DNA of 64,000 bases, taken from assembly GCA_030762895.1 (NCBI GenBank), contig CM061070.1, positions 102,100,759 to 102,164,758 of the forward strand, in the 5' to 3' direction. Below the pieces are notes generated by a model. It was not told the origin of the DNA. It saw only the letters and a list, made by a program, of their open reading frames with translations, and did not search any database. The translations under genes were made by a program, and so were the position numbers. Positions 9,883-22,130 of the stretch are shown here, in pieces; the stretch's first letter is position 1; every line of letters begins with the position of its first letter. This DNA is from Sophora flavescens (Eukaryota; Streptophyta; Magnoliopsida; Fabales; Fabaceae).

Positions 9883-12471
9883 ATGGCAGAATCATTCCTC
9901 TTCAGCATTGCTGAATCACTTGTAGCAAAGCTTGCTTCTTTTTCATATGAAGAAGCTTCTCGAGTCATCGGTGTCTATGACGATCTGCATGAGTTCAAAA
10001 ACACCCTCTCATACGTCAAAGTTGTGCTATTGGATGCTGACCAGAAGAAAAACCACAACCATGAGCTGCAGGAATGGCTGAGGCAGATCAAACATGTCTT
10101 CTCTGATGCCAAAAACTTGCTGGATGAATTTGAGTGTCAAACATTACGAAAGCAAGTGGTGAAAGCTTATGATACCACCAAAACCAAGGTAGGTCACTTC
10201 TTCTCAAGTTCTAATTCACTTGTTTTTCGTCATAGGATGGCTAAACAAATTAAAGATATCAAAAAGAGGCTAGACAAGGTTGCAGCTGATAGGAAAAAGT
10301 TTGGTCTTCAAGAAATTGATCATGTTGATATACGAGTAGTGGTGCATACTAGAGAAATGACATACTCCACTGTGAATGATTCAGATGTGATAGGAAGGGA
10401 ACATGATAAAGAATTGATCATACAGTTTTTGATGCAGCAGAGTCCTTTTGATGGAGATCAAAGTCTCTCCGTTATCCCCATTGTTGGGATGGGAGGCTTG
10501 GGTAAGACCACACTTGCAAAGTTTGTGTACAATGATAGGAGGATAAATGAGTCTTTCCCATTGAAGATGTGGGTGTGTGTCTCTGATGACTTTGACATTA
10601 AGAAACTGAGTATTAAGATAATCAATTCTGCTTCCGTTGATGCACAAAGTTTGAAAGAATTAGATATGGAACAACTGCAAGATTGTCTAAGAAACAAACT
10701 TGCTGGTCACAAGTTTCTGCTTGTCTTGGATGACGTATGGAACGAGGATCGTGTCAAGTGGGTTGAGTTGAGGAATTTAATACAAACGGGTGCCCATGGA
10801 AGTAAAATCATAGTCACTACACGTAGTCACTCCATCGCTTCCATGATGGGCACCATTCCCTCTCACATTTTAGAAGGCCTTTCTTCGGAGGATTCGTTGT
10901 CTCTGTTGGAAAAATGGACATTTAAAGAAGGAGAAGAGGAAAAGTATCCAGATTTAATAATGGTTGGGTCAGAAATTGTGAAAAAATGTGGAGGGATTCC
11001 TTTAGCAACAAGAACAATAGGGAGTATGCTATTTTCAAAACTTGAGATAGGTGTGTGGGAAGCTATTAGGGATAATGAGATTTGGAATTTGCCCCAAAAG
11101 AGAGATGACATTTTACCTGCAATCAAATTAAGCTATGACCAAATGCCATTCCATTTGAGGCAATGTTTTGTCATTTTCTCCCTTTATCCAAAGGATTATC
11201 GATTTGGCAGTTATGAAATAAGTTCGATTTGGGCAGCATTAGGTCTCCTTCCATCACCAAACAAGAATAAAACTTTTGTAGATGTTGCAAATCAATATTT
11301 GTATGAGCTAATGTCGAGATCTTTTCTTTAGGATTTTGTCAACTTTGGTACAGGTTATTATTTTCAAATACATGATTTGGTGCATAATCTTGCTCTCTAT
11401 GTTGCAAAAGATGAGTGCCTCATGATAAATTCCCCAATTCAAAATATATCTGAGAATATTCAACATCTATCTTTCGCTGGAAACAATTTGCTGGCCAAAT
11501 CTTTCACCCCAAATTATGTAGGTGTGAGAACCATATTGTTTCCTATTGAAGGAGTAGGAGCTAGCAGTGAAATATTCTTGAATATGTGTGTGTCAAGGTA
11601 CATATTCCTGCGGATTTTAGATTTAAGTGATTCTACATATGAGACTTTGCCTCGGTCCATTGGTAAGTTGAAACATTTAAGATATCTCAGTCTTGCACGT
11701 AATTGCAAAATTAACAAGGTCCCCAATTCTATTTGCAAGCTCCCAAACTTGCATGTTTTGGATCTTTCTGGGTGTATAAAGCTTGAAACATTGCCCAAAG
11801 GATTAAGAAACCTGATCAGTCTCCAACAGTTGGGGATAACCACAAAGCAATCTGCTTTGCCTGAGAATGATATTGCAAACCTGAGTTTTCTTGGATTTCT
11901 AAAGATTGAATCTTGTCACAATCCGGAATCTTTGTTTGTAGGGATAAAACTTCCTACTCTTAAAGCATTGCAAATTTCTAATTGTGGGAGTCTAAAGTGT
12001 TTGCCACTCGATGTTGACCATTTTCCTCAATTAGAGACTTTGGCTGTTCAAAATTGTGGCAATTTGGAATTGTCGGGGGGATATGACGACCGAAAGTCCA
12101 ACTTGAGGTTAAAAGCAATTGGCCTTTCTTCTTTTCCACAACTAGTGACCTTTCCTCTTTGGGTTCAAGAATCTGCAAACACATTACAATACTTTTCAAT
12201 TACAAATTGCCAGAACCTTGAGGTGCTTCCTGAATGGTTGTCAACTCTGAGTTTTCTGAAAACATTTGGTATTTCAGAATGTCCAAAGTTGATGTCTCTC
12301 CCGAATGATTTCCATCGCCTGACTGCCATTGGACATTTGTCAATTGAAGGTTGTCCTGAATTATGTAGAAAATGTCTCACATCAAACAGATTATCATCGA
12401 GGAATAAACCAGAAGATCTAGAGGAAGAGGAAAAAAAGATGGAGGAAGAACAAGAAAAAGATGAAAGCTGA
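9883..12471 (+). pseudogene. CC-NBS-LRR (CNL) resistance-gene homologue, copy A, one nonsense codon
   Basis: An intronless RGA2-like intracellular immune receptor of about 862 codons. The start is MAESFLFSIAES; the open frame extends upstream to 9787, but without an ATG. Visible parts are a coiled-coil domain with an EDVID-like stretch (VFSDAKNLLDEFE), P-loop GMGGLGKTTLAK, kinase-2 LLVLDDVW, RNBS-B GSKIIVTTRS, the GLPL box as CGGIPLA, an MHD box as IHDLV, then about ten imperfect leucine-rich repeats (LRHLRYLSLA, LPNLHVLDLSGC). A TAG at 11329-11331, where copy B has CAG, stops translation at the end of the NB-ARC domain; the same frame then continues to 12471. A 34-bp deletion near 12377 shifts the C-terminus into an acidic tail (EEEEKKMEEEQ) read from the former 3' UTR. 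It may still express a truncated CC-NBS protein of about 482 residues. Confidence 0.9.
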
Positions 12472-12942
12472 TAACTCTGATACATATTGAAGGACTTCCA
12501 TTTATTAGGCTTCCATAATGTAGATTGTTGTTCTTGAGGACTTTTTTCTGTGTTTTGAATTGTGTATGTGGTATTTTATGGCAATTTGCTAGAAATTGGA
12601 CTTCGGTAGTTGGTTTCATATTATGTAGCCCATTAGACATGGTCACATGTTAATGAATAGTTATTTTAAATCAACGAATGACTAATAAGTATCAAGTAAT
12701 CAAGTACCAACTGATGGAATATATTTTCAGTTTTCATGTTAGTTTTAAGCAATAGAATTAGAGCTCAAATAGATTGTGTAGTATGATGTATAATAAATAG
12801 CGTGTAACATTATTCATATACAGCATCAAAGATGAATGCGTGAATGCGTCAAAAACTGAACACGGGAAATCCATTTCCAATAAGTAGTCCCCCCATCCCC
12901 CCAAAAAAATAATAAATGGCGTGTACAAATGAAAATTAAAGT

Positions 12943-12953
12943 CTATATATAAG
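12943..12953 (+). promoter_or_regulatory. TATA-box candidate of ABCG-B
   Basis: CTATATATAAG, the same element and spacing as in copy A (5366). Confidence 0.5.
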
Positions 12954-13292
12954 GTAGAGTAATGGCTTTGATTGAGTATAGAGAGAGGAAGCAGTGCACT
13001 AAGTAGCATATGACACACGATGGGTGGTAGTGTGTAGTCATGGTGTGGGAAGATCTAACAGTGGAGCTCCCTACAAAGAAGAAGAAGTTGCTTGGTGGAG
13101 TCACTGGTTTTACTGAAGCTGGTAAGATCATGGCCATCATGGGTCCTTCTGGCTGCGGCAAAACCACCCTACTCGACTCTTTGGCAGGTCTTTCACTCTT
13201 TCTCTATCTCTTTATATCCAAAAAAAGGAGGTAATTTAAAGAATTTTCTCTAAATCAGATATGTGAAAAAAATTATATACAATATGTATATG

Positions 13293-15188
13293 TGGGTTGG
13301 GTTAAGTTGCACCACTCATATTTTGCACCACCCATTACACTATCCATATGTGGCAAATTTTGGACTAATCAAATTGTCACACGGGTTTGGTCAAAATTTC
13401 AAATTTTCTAATTGTATTTCTACTGTAGTCAAATATATGAATACAATATATTGAAGTATAATATATGTACTATTTGTATTCTCAAATTTAACCCATATTA
13501 AAATAATGTTTTTTTGATTAAAAAAACTGATTATATTGCAAAATAGTATTTTAATATGAATTAAAATAATGTTCGTTGTCAATAATATTTTGCAATATAA
13601 TCAGTTTTTTTAATCAAAAAACATTATTTTAATATGAGTTAAATTTACAAAAAAACAGAAGGTTTGGTGTTCTTCAGATGCGGGTAACTTTCAGAAGGTT
13701 TGGTGTTCTTCATATGCGGGTAACTTGACTCTCAAGGAAGCCTATCGGTTCCTGAACCCTCCTTCCAACACCCTTAACTAGTGCAATCTCATATGGAAGA
13801 GCTTCCTCCCTCTTTCTAAGTCCTTCATAGTTTGGAGGCTGATGTACTCCAAAATGCCAACGGATGATAACCTTAGAGCTAGGGGTTGTGTCATCGTTTC
13901 TATCTGCCCTTTGTGTTATGCTTCTGATGAGATGGCTGATCATGTCTTCCTTCGCTGCAGCTTCTCATCCATGCTTTGGACGTGGCTGGGAGGAGCGTTG
14001 AATTGTGACCTAATCTCAGCCTCTGTTGTTTGTCTACTGGACTGCTGTGGTAGATTCAGTAGTAGCCAAGCCAGGGATATAGTCTTGGCTGCTATCGTTA
14101 ACACTTTCTCTGTTATTTGGTTGTGCAGGAATAGTATCAAATTCATAAAAAAGGTGCTATCTTACAAGCATGCAACCAGCCTCATCATGGCAGATACTCA
14201 TCTTGCTGGCTCATTGTCTAAAGGGACAGCAACTAACTCTATGGACGACTTCAAGGTGATAAAGTTCTTCTCTGTGGCTTGCCATGCTCCTAGGGCCGAT
14301 TGTATTAAGCAAGTGGACTGGTTGCCTCCTCCCATAGGATGGATAAAATGAAACACTGATGGGTCGCCTAAAGGTCATCCCAGGGTATCTTCTTTGCGGG
14401 TGGCATCTTTAGAGACTCCAATGGAAGAGTCTTGGGTTGTTTCTCTGAGTTCCTGGGCGTAGTCTTTGCTCTCCATGCAGAATTGGTAGCAGCAATGATG
14501 GGAGTTGAAACTGCGTCCCAAAAGGGTTGGTCTTCGCTGTGGCTCGAGTGCGACTCAAAATAGTGGTTGAGGCTTTTACCCTTAACAGGAAAGTACCATG
14601 GCAACTACATAACAGATGGGAAAATTGTAGAGTCCTCTGTAGAAGCATGTCGTTCCAGGTGACCCACATCTACAGGGAAGGAAATAGCTGTGCAGATGGT
14701 TTAGCTAACTATGGAGTGGCTTCCCATTGTTCCACCTGGTGGGACATGGTTCCTGACTTTATCAGATAGGAGTTTCTCGGTAATTGTATTGGCTTGCCTA
14801 CTTATAGGTTCAGTTGATTGTTTCTCTCATGGGTTTGGTTTTATGCCCCCCCATGTTTTGCTTGTATTACTTTTTTCTATATATTTTATGTTGGCTTGTG
14901 GCAGATGATTGTTAGTAGTTGGGGTGCCAACATAGTTGGGATGCCTTCTGCTTTAGTGATGCCTCTGCAAGCCATAGCCTTTATTGAAAAAAAAAATTAC
15001 AAATACAAAAAGCACATATATTATACTACAATATATATAATGTATTCATATAGTTTGACTACAGTATAATACAACTAGAAAGTTTGAAATTTTGACCAAC
15101 CTATGTGGCAATTTGATTGGCCCAAAATTTGTCACATGGGTGGTATAGTGGGTGGTGTAAAATATGGGTGGTGCACCATAGCCCAACA
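13293..15188. mobile_element. Fold-back MITE in ABCG-B intron 1, interrupted by a LINE
   Basis: Orthologue of the 5716-6262 element. Its left arm and centre run from 13293 to 13651 and its right arm from 14997 to 15188. The LINE fragment sits between them. Confidence 0.65.
13652..14996 (+). mobile_element. 5'-truncated L1-type LINE fragment (zf-RVT and RNase H region)
   Basis: Inserted into the fold-back MITE. The 7-bp repeat TTACAAA flanks it (13645-13651 and 14997-15003), and it ends in an A-run at 14987-14996. Frames show the plant LINE zf-RVT region (CPLCYASDEMADHVFLRC, from about 13900) followed by an RNase H-like domain (NTDGSP near 14355, AELVAAMMGVE near 14480, HIYREGNSCADGLANYG near 14670). 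Stops and frameshifts separate them, so it is dead. At the 5' junction a 34-bp segment beginning CAGAAGGTTTGGTGTTCTTC is duplicated in tandem (about 13656-13725). Confidence 0.8.
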
Positions 15189-18100
15189 CTCTATATGTTT
15201 ATATTTAGTAATATGCAGTAATATGAAATTATGAATCCATTTCATGATTAAGTAATCCTATCCCAAAGACTTAATTAAAAATTACTTATAAGTTCAGGGA
15301 CCCGATTATAAATTATTCACAAGTTTAAAGACCCAATTACAAATTTTTAAAATTTAGAACCTGTTCAAAAATTTACAAACAGTTCAAGAACACAAAGTAA
15401 TTGAACCCTCTTTTGAAATCTAATGACTATTTCTCTAGGCAAACGAATAAATGTTATGCGCCTCTAACTCTAAAATACTTTCACCAATGTATCTTTAGTC
15501 TTGTGTAAAAAGCGCTACAAACTTAGTACACACTTAGAAAATTTAGGCCTTTCTGGATATGCACAAATTCTTTTCTATTCACATGAGTTAATCAGTATTC
15601 ACATTTTCTGCAGGAAGACTTCCTGCAAATGTTGTAGTGAAAGGTAGCATTCTGATGCACGGGAAGGGGAGAAGCTTATATTGCAGAGAAGTGGTAAGAA
15701 TTAGATAACCAGATAATGTTAAAGCCATAAAACTTCTTAATTATAATCCTAACAAACATAATACTTGAAGAGTTTTGGTATATCCTCCTTTAAATTCTCC
15801 TAATAATCCTTCTAATATTAAACAAAATAAGTATTAAATGAAAAATTGATGCATCTAATGCCTTGGACTTCTAGAAATATAAAAACATTTGTTCCAATTG
15901 TATTGTTACTGTCGTAGAAAATAAATGCCAGAATAGTATTAGTTTTATCTTTTCTCTTTGTTTATAATATCCACATAACAGATGAAATAATGTTAATGGT
16001 CATGTACATTCTTGAATTTTCAGTCTTATGTTGCTCAAGAGGAACTTTTCTTGGGAACTTTGACTGTGAGAGAAACTCTCACTTACTCTGCAAACATGAG
16101 GCTTCCTTCCAAAATGACCAAAGAAAAGATAAACAAAGTGGTGGAAAAGACAATAATGGAAATGGGTCTAGAAGAATGTGCAGATAACAAGATTGGGAAT
16201 TGGCATTTAAGGGGTATTAGTAATGGTGAAAAGAAGAGACTAAGCATTGGCCTTGAGATTTTGACACAACCCCATGTGTTACTTCTTGATGAACCTACTA
16301 GTGGACTTGATAGTACCTCATCTTTCTATGCAATCCATGCTCTAAGCAACATAGCTTGTCACCAACCAAGTTATGAAACTTTTAATCTTTTTGATGATCT
16401 GCTGTTGCTCTCAAGTGGGGAAACTGTTTATTTTGGAGAAGCAAAGATGGCTCTTAAGGTAAAAAGTTTGTCCACAATGGCATTGGAGTGTTCAGTGAAG
16501 TTATTTGAAATTTTGAGTCCCAAAACTCTAAATAAAAGCTTGGGAACATTTTTTTGCTGATGCAGGTTTTCCTTGTCCAATTAGAAGAAACCCTTCAGAT
16601 CATTTCCTTATGTGTATTAATTTGGACTTTGACTTGATTACTGAAGCTCTAGCAAGATCACAATTAAGTCCAGTGAGTATGAGACTTGGATACTTCTTTT
16701 ATTTTATTTTTTGGTTTCAAATTTGTTGATAATGTTTCTGAATGTGATTTTTCAATTTGCACATTGACAATCAACACCATCAAATTCTGCTGTGGGCATG
16801 AGAACAGCAGAGATTAGAGCAATACTCATTGGGAGTTACAAATGTTCAGAGCTAATGATCAACGCAAGAAGAAGAATTCAGATGCTAAAACCCAATGTAA
16901 CAATTTGTTAGTCAAATATTTATCATTCATAGTAAATTTCTTTATTTATACAAATTCTACCTTCATTGTCTAGTATTTATCTGGCTTCTAAAATCTAGTT
17001 TACTGTTACCAATTACTAGATCACTTAGAATGAAGCATAGGAAAAATTTGTTCCCCCTAAATGGATCTCGAGTAAGACCTTCTTCTATAGTAAATTTGAA
17101 GAATGAATCCAATCAATAGAATCCATCAATTTATTTTAAGCACCAGATCATTTAAAATACACTAATTGTTTTATATACTACTGAGCTTAGATATGCAAAG
17201 GTGCAGGAAGAGCAAGTAATTGAGTCCAGGGTTAGTAGCAGTACCACCTGGTGGAAGCAACTTTTGACAGTGACCCAGAGATCTTTTGTAAACATGTCTA
17301 GGGACATGGGTTACTACTGGCTAAGGATCATATTTTACATACTGGTGTCAATCACCATTGGTACCCTCTTTTTTCATATTGGCACAAACAATGACTCAAT
17401 TTTGGCTAGAGGAAAGTGTATATCATTCATCTATGGGTTCATGATTTGTTTGTCATGTGGAGGATTACCATTTTTCATTGAAGAATTGAAGGTAAAGAAT
17501 TTATCCTTTCACTTAAAAAGTTGGATAAAGTTCCTCTAAGGTGAGAAAAAGTATAAAGTGAGATCTCAACTCACTTTTTCACTTTATACTTTTACTCACT
17601 TTAGGGGAGCGTAATTCTAAACAGTTATTACAAACTCATTCTATATTATGTTGTCTATCTAATCCCAATAGTATTCAGATGTTCTATGTTGAAAGGTCCA
17701 AAGGGCATTATGGAGAGGCTGCATTTGTTCTAGCAAACATCATATCATCATTCCCTTTCCTTCTTCTGATATCACTCTTCTCCAGAATTATTATATACTT
17801 CATGGTGCAGTTTCATCCTGGTGCACCTAATTGTGCATTTTTGTGAATCAACTTATTCTGCTGCCTTTCTGTTGTTGAGAGCTGCATCATGGTTGTAGCC
17901 TCACTGGTCCCCAATGTCTTGATGGGGGTAGGAACAGGAACTGGTGTAATAGTAAGCAAATCATTTTTCTCTGCACCGGAAAATAGAATGAATACTTATA
18001 AGAGCTTGATGATCATTTTAATTGGTGGTGGTTGCAGATATTCATGATGATGCCCTCTCAAATCTTCAGACCTCTACCTGACATTCCAAAGTTCTTTTGG

Positions 18101-18679
18101 CGCTATCCCATGTCCTACCTCAGTTTTTCTACTTGGGCAATGCAGGTACAATGTTCAGTACTTTGAAATTTTAATTCTTAAATCCATGGTTTTAAATTGC
18201 GTTACCGTTAGGTTGTGTAATTACAGATAATAGCAGGAAAATATAGCTGATGCGATTATGATTATAGTCACAATGCAATATCAGGGACTGCCAAAATCAC
18301 AAATAATATTGCAGCCACAATTGTGGTTGCGAACCACATTTTAAAACCTTGCTGAATTCCATTAAAATCAAAAGCTAGATTAAGAATGCCATGCTTGCAC
18401 CTTAGGTGAAAATAGGTCATTAGAGTAGAGGGGTTTGACCCTAACAGATACTTTCCATCTCAATTTTCCTTTTCCTATCCCCTCTTCAAGACCTTAGTAG
18501 TAGGGGTGTTTAAGACTTGTTCCGTCTCACTAACTTGTCCAGGCTAAAAACTACTTACGATGACTCTTCGGGGTTAAAAATTAGACCTGATTTATTTTCG
18601 GGTCAAACTCGGGTTATACTTCGCGTCGTCTCAATCCATCTTAGTCTCACCTTTTAAAATTTATATTTTTTGACAATTA

Positions 18680-19322
18680 GAGCTTCTTTCGGAAAGCTTT
18701 TATTTCCTAGTTTCAGCTGTTTTATTGGAAAAAAACTGTTTTATGAAAAGATGATCATGTTTGCGGAAAAAACTGAAGTTTAAAAATGGCTTTTATTTCT
18801 TTAAAAATGCTGTTTATGAACTATCTAGGACATTCGACTGTTTTATAAAAATGTTGTTTTATGAACCATCTCGTCCAGTCTTGCCCACAGTCAACTTTTC
18901 CATTTCGTTCCCAGCATCGTACTCAATGACCAATTCTTTTAAAAAATGTAACAACTACTGAGTTTGACTTTTTTTCATAATAAAAAATGTAACAATTTGT
19001 TTTTAATTTTTTTTAATTTTTTATAATAGAAATAAATTGATGACAAAATAGAAAAAAAGAAACATTTTAACGAGTTTCAATGTTAAAAAAAAATTCAATA
19101 TCATTAATATAAACAAATAACTTCATACCTTTTTTCATAATTTACTATATAAAAGTGATTATTTTTGCACCACCCAAACGAAATAGATTATCTTAAAATC
19201 GCTTTTCAGCAAACATATCCAAACAAAAACAGATTCTGATTATAATCGATTATCACAATAAGCGATTATTTGAAAACAGATTTTCAGCATAATCTTCTTT
19301 TCCAGCTTTTCCAAACATACTC
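18680..19322. mobile_element. PIF/Harbinger-like MITE (copy B)
   Basis: Orthologue of 8753-9395, again flanked by TTA (18677-18679, 19323-19325). Being shared by both units, it was in place before the duplication. Confidence 0.7.
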
Positions 19323-19429
19323 TTAGTAGTATGACTTTTTTACTTAAATTATAATCTTCTACATAATATGATAATATATTTATATTATTACTATTTGTCT
19401 GAAAAATATCTTAACTTTGATTTCATACC

Positions 19430-19991
19430 TGTTCCTGTCGAGATCCGGTTTGCCGGAATCTCGCCGTAGAACGTCATACCAAGAGTGAACAGTGGGGGTT
19501 GTTTTAGACTTTGGCTTGACAGAATCTGATATTTCGGTCCTACGTATCCCAGTGGGAATCAAAGTCAGGCGTAGTTCTAAGTTCAACCCTTGGTGGGGCG
19601 GTGATCTCGATCCCCTAATTTTGTATCGGATGAGTACTAGGGAGCAAGGACTGTCTGATAGTCTCTTGGTCGACGCTAGTTGCTCTAATACTCTTAAGGG
19701 AGAGTTACCGAGATTCAGTGAAAAGTGACTTTCTGTCATTGGGTACTCCTCCTTTTATAATAGGATTCCCATCTCTTTTAGAGATCTGATTTATCTCTTA
19801 AATATCTTTTAGAGATCTGATTCCTTAATTTAAGGGATATTATCTCTTTTAACCAGATAAGGTTATTTCAGATAATGTCAGGATCAATATCTTATCCCTT
19901 AATTAAGTGATCTTTAACTTATTATCTTTAACTTCCGGACTGGGCCGGGTATGCGAGCTCGGTGGTCGGGTTTCACTCTTCGGCCAGTACA
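19430..19991 (+). repeat. 5' LTR of the LARD-like element (562 bp)
   Basis: TG...CA ends. It matches 25395-25543 plus 35195-35638 with scattered substitutions and one indel of about 30 bp in the TTTTAGAGATCTGATT-rich part. A TATA-like CTTTTATAATAGG lies near 19753. Confidence 0.85.
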
Positions 19992-20404
19992 CAAGCCCCC
20001 CAAGCTTTGAGCTGATTAGGCGTAGAAGCTTTCATGATGTTTAGCCGAGCTCTGTATCTTGGCTCATACACAAGCCCCCAAGCTTCGAGCTGATCACGTG
20101 GAATCTTTTTCGAAGGGGCCGAGGCTAGGAACTTGGTTTCACCTTTTGGTATTTCGGCTCGGCGAGGTGAGTGGCCGAGCTTCATACCTTATATATGTGT
20201 ACACATCCTCCAACTCGGTGAGCAGCTCGGGTGATCGAGCTTGACGCTTTCGAGGTACCGAGCCGAGGTGGGGATGGTTACTCGTTTCCTGTTGAGGCCA
20301 TACTTTCTCTGTTCCCGAGATGGAAAAGAGACGTTACTGTGTGTGACGCGTGGCCTTCACGGCATCATTTTTGAGGCTTGCGCTGTAGTTGCGTGCTCAA
20401 ACGA

Positions 20405-20700
20405 TAAGTCAAGAGCCGGAACTCAACCGAGTGGTCGGGAGTCGAAGCGCAACCTTGTAGGGAGCTTGGAGCTTGACCTAGTAGTCGGGGGCCGGAGCTC
20501 AACCGAGTGGTCGGGAGCCGGAGCTATACCGAGTAGGGAGACGGAGCTCAACCGAGTAGGGAGCCGGAGCTCAACCGAGTGGTTGGGAGCTAGAGCTCAA
20601 CCGAGCAGTTGGAAGCCGGAGCTCAACCGCGTAGGGAGTCTGAGCTCGAACCAGTAGTCGGGAGCTGGAGCTCAACCGAGTAGGGATCCCGAGCTTCTCG
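20405..20700 (+). repeat. Short tandem repeats in the LARD-like element
   Basis: Repeated GGAGCTCAACCGAGTGGTCG and GGAGCTCAACCGAGTAGGGA units, about 17-26 bp each, separated by GGGAGCCG-like spacers. The open frame across them (20241-20657) is repeat-derived. Confidence 0.75.
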
Positions 20701-22130
20701 TTTCAAGTTACCGAGCTTCACATTTCGGCCAATTCTTAAGTTCAGCGGGCTCGGTGGGTGAGTCTAGTAATCATTTCCCTTTGATTGTTTGGGTTTGGAG
20801 ATCTAGCTTTACTTCTAGTCCTATATTTTAGTTTGGTAGGCTCAGTGGCCGAGTTTAACATCTCGATCAGTATATAAGCTCCCCGAGCTTTGAGCTCAGA
20901 ATAAGCGAAAGAGCTTTATGAAAGAAGCTGAGCTTGTCCTTAGTGTTGATAAAGTACTGGATTTGCATAGATCCTCTTACTTCGACTGATACCTCTTGGG
21001 TAGTAACATGTTCTGAACTGAAGAAACTTCAATCTTACCTTTGTTAAGTCAAGTTTAGAAGCTGGTAGCTGAGATTCAACTTATCAGTGATTCAGGCTCG
21101 AACCAATATTTTGAAGAGTCAAGTTCAAACTCGGTCAATAGGAATTTACCTCGATGCTTGTATTTCATCCTTTAATTTTTGATGCTTTCAAGATGCTTAT
21201 CTTGAGAGTTTGAATTTGACTTGCCTTTTGCCGAATGTAGCTCGGTCTTTGAAGTTCTTGAGAGCTCTTAACATTTTCTTCGACTAGCTCATAACCCTTT
21301 CATTTGGTGGATTTTGAAATACCCACTAACTTTGAAACTTGTCCTCGAATTATTTTTCCCGATCTTGAAGGTGTGTCTCAGAATAAACTTTCCTAATATC
21401 TTCTCCAATTTGTATGAGAAAATAGTTTTCCTACAAGTTCTTCGAGTTGTAGGCTAAGGGATATCCTTTCTCTGTAATTTCCGAGAATGTCCTTCCTTTA
21501 TCCCTACTAGTCCCCCCAAGCTCTGAGCTTGAAATAAGCGAAAGAGCTTAAATGTCAACCCGCATGTCTTAACACGCTTTTTGGTGCCGAGGACTTCGGA
21601 CTATGACTCGCGGAAGCATTGCTCGGAAATCTATTTTTTGTAGAACCAAGCCTTTCTTGGGTTATCGTCTTGCTTGGTCGAGTACTGCTCGTATTTTTGT
21701 GCGGGCCCAGTCTTACTTGGGATTCCGGCTTATTTGGTTGAACACTACCAGGATTTCCTTCGAATCCTGGGTCTCTAACATGCATGATCTGCTGTGGACT
21801 TTATCTTGGTGCGAAGATGTTGTGCTTGTCCTAGGATTTTTATTGCGAGGAAGGAAACATTGCTCGACCTCGACTTTTTCCGGTGCGTAGTGCGAGGGAG
21901 CATAGCTCGACCTCGGCTTTTTGGTGCGAGGGAGCAATGCTCGACCTCAGCTTTCTGGGCTTCTGCCCTTTGTTCTTAGCTAGACAATTTCAAATCTGGC
22001 CCTATAGTGGGTTCTCAAGTTGTTAAGCCAGCATATGCTCGGCTTTTACTAGAATCAGGCCATGATGCGAGCAGGAAAGCTGTGGTCGCGTATGCTCTTC
22101 TGAGTCTCCTCCATTACCTGTTTTTCGAGC
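20701..22130 (+). other. Internal non-coding part of the LARD-like element
   Basis: Rich in CTCGG/GAGCT motifs. A loosely repeated GTGCGAGGGAGCA-TGCTCGACCTCG motif occurs around 21880-21955. Several open frames lie here but none shows a known domain. Confidence 0.5.

Larger units (their letters stand above)
5054..12635. repeat. Tandem segmental duplication, unit A
   Basis: Unit A (ABCG-A plus CNL-A) is homologous to 12636-41005 (unit B) over promoters, exons, introns and MITEs. The left edge CATTAGACATGG (5054) recurs at the A/B junction (12631). The sequence before the junction, ATTATGTAGCCCATTA, matches the right edge of unit B (40991-41005). The shared CATTA at all three edges is a 5-bp microhomology. 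Unit A lacks the last ABCG exon and the ABCG-C remnant present in unit B. Confidence 0.85.

Noticed and set aside
20241..20657. 138-codon frame in the LARD-like element
   Set aside because: More than half of it is translated tandem repeat, and there is no domain.
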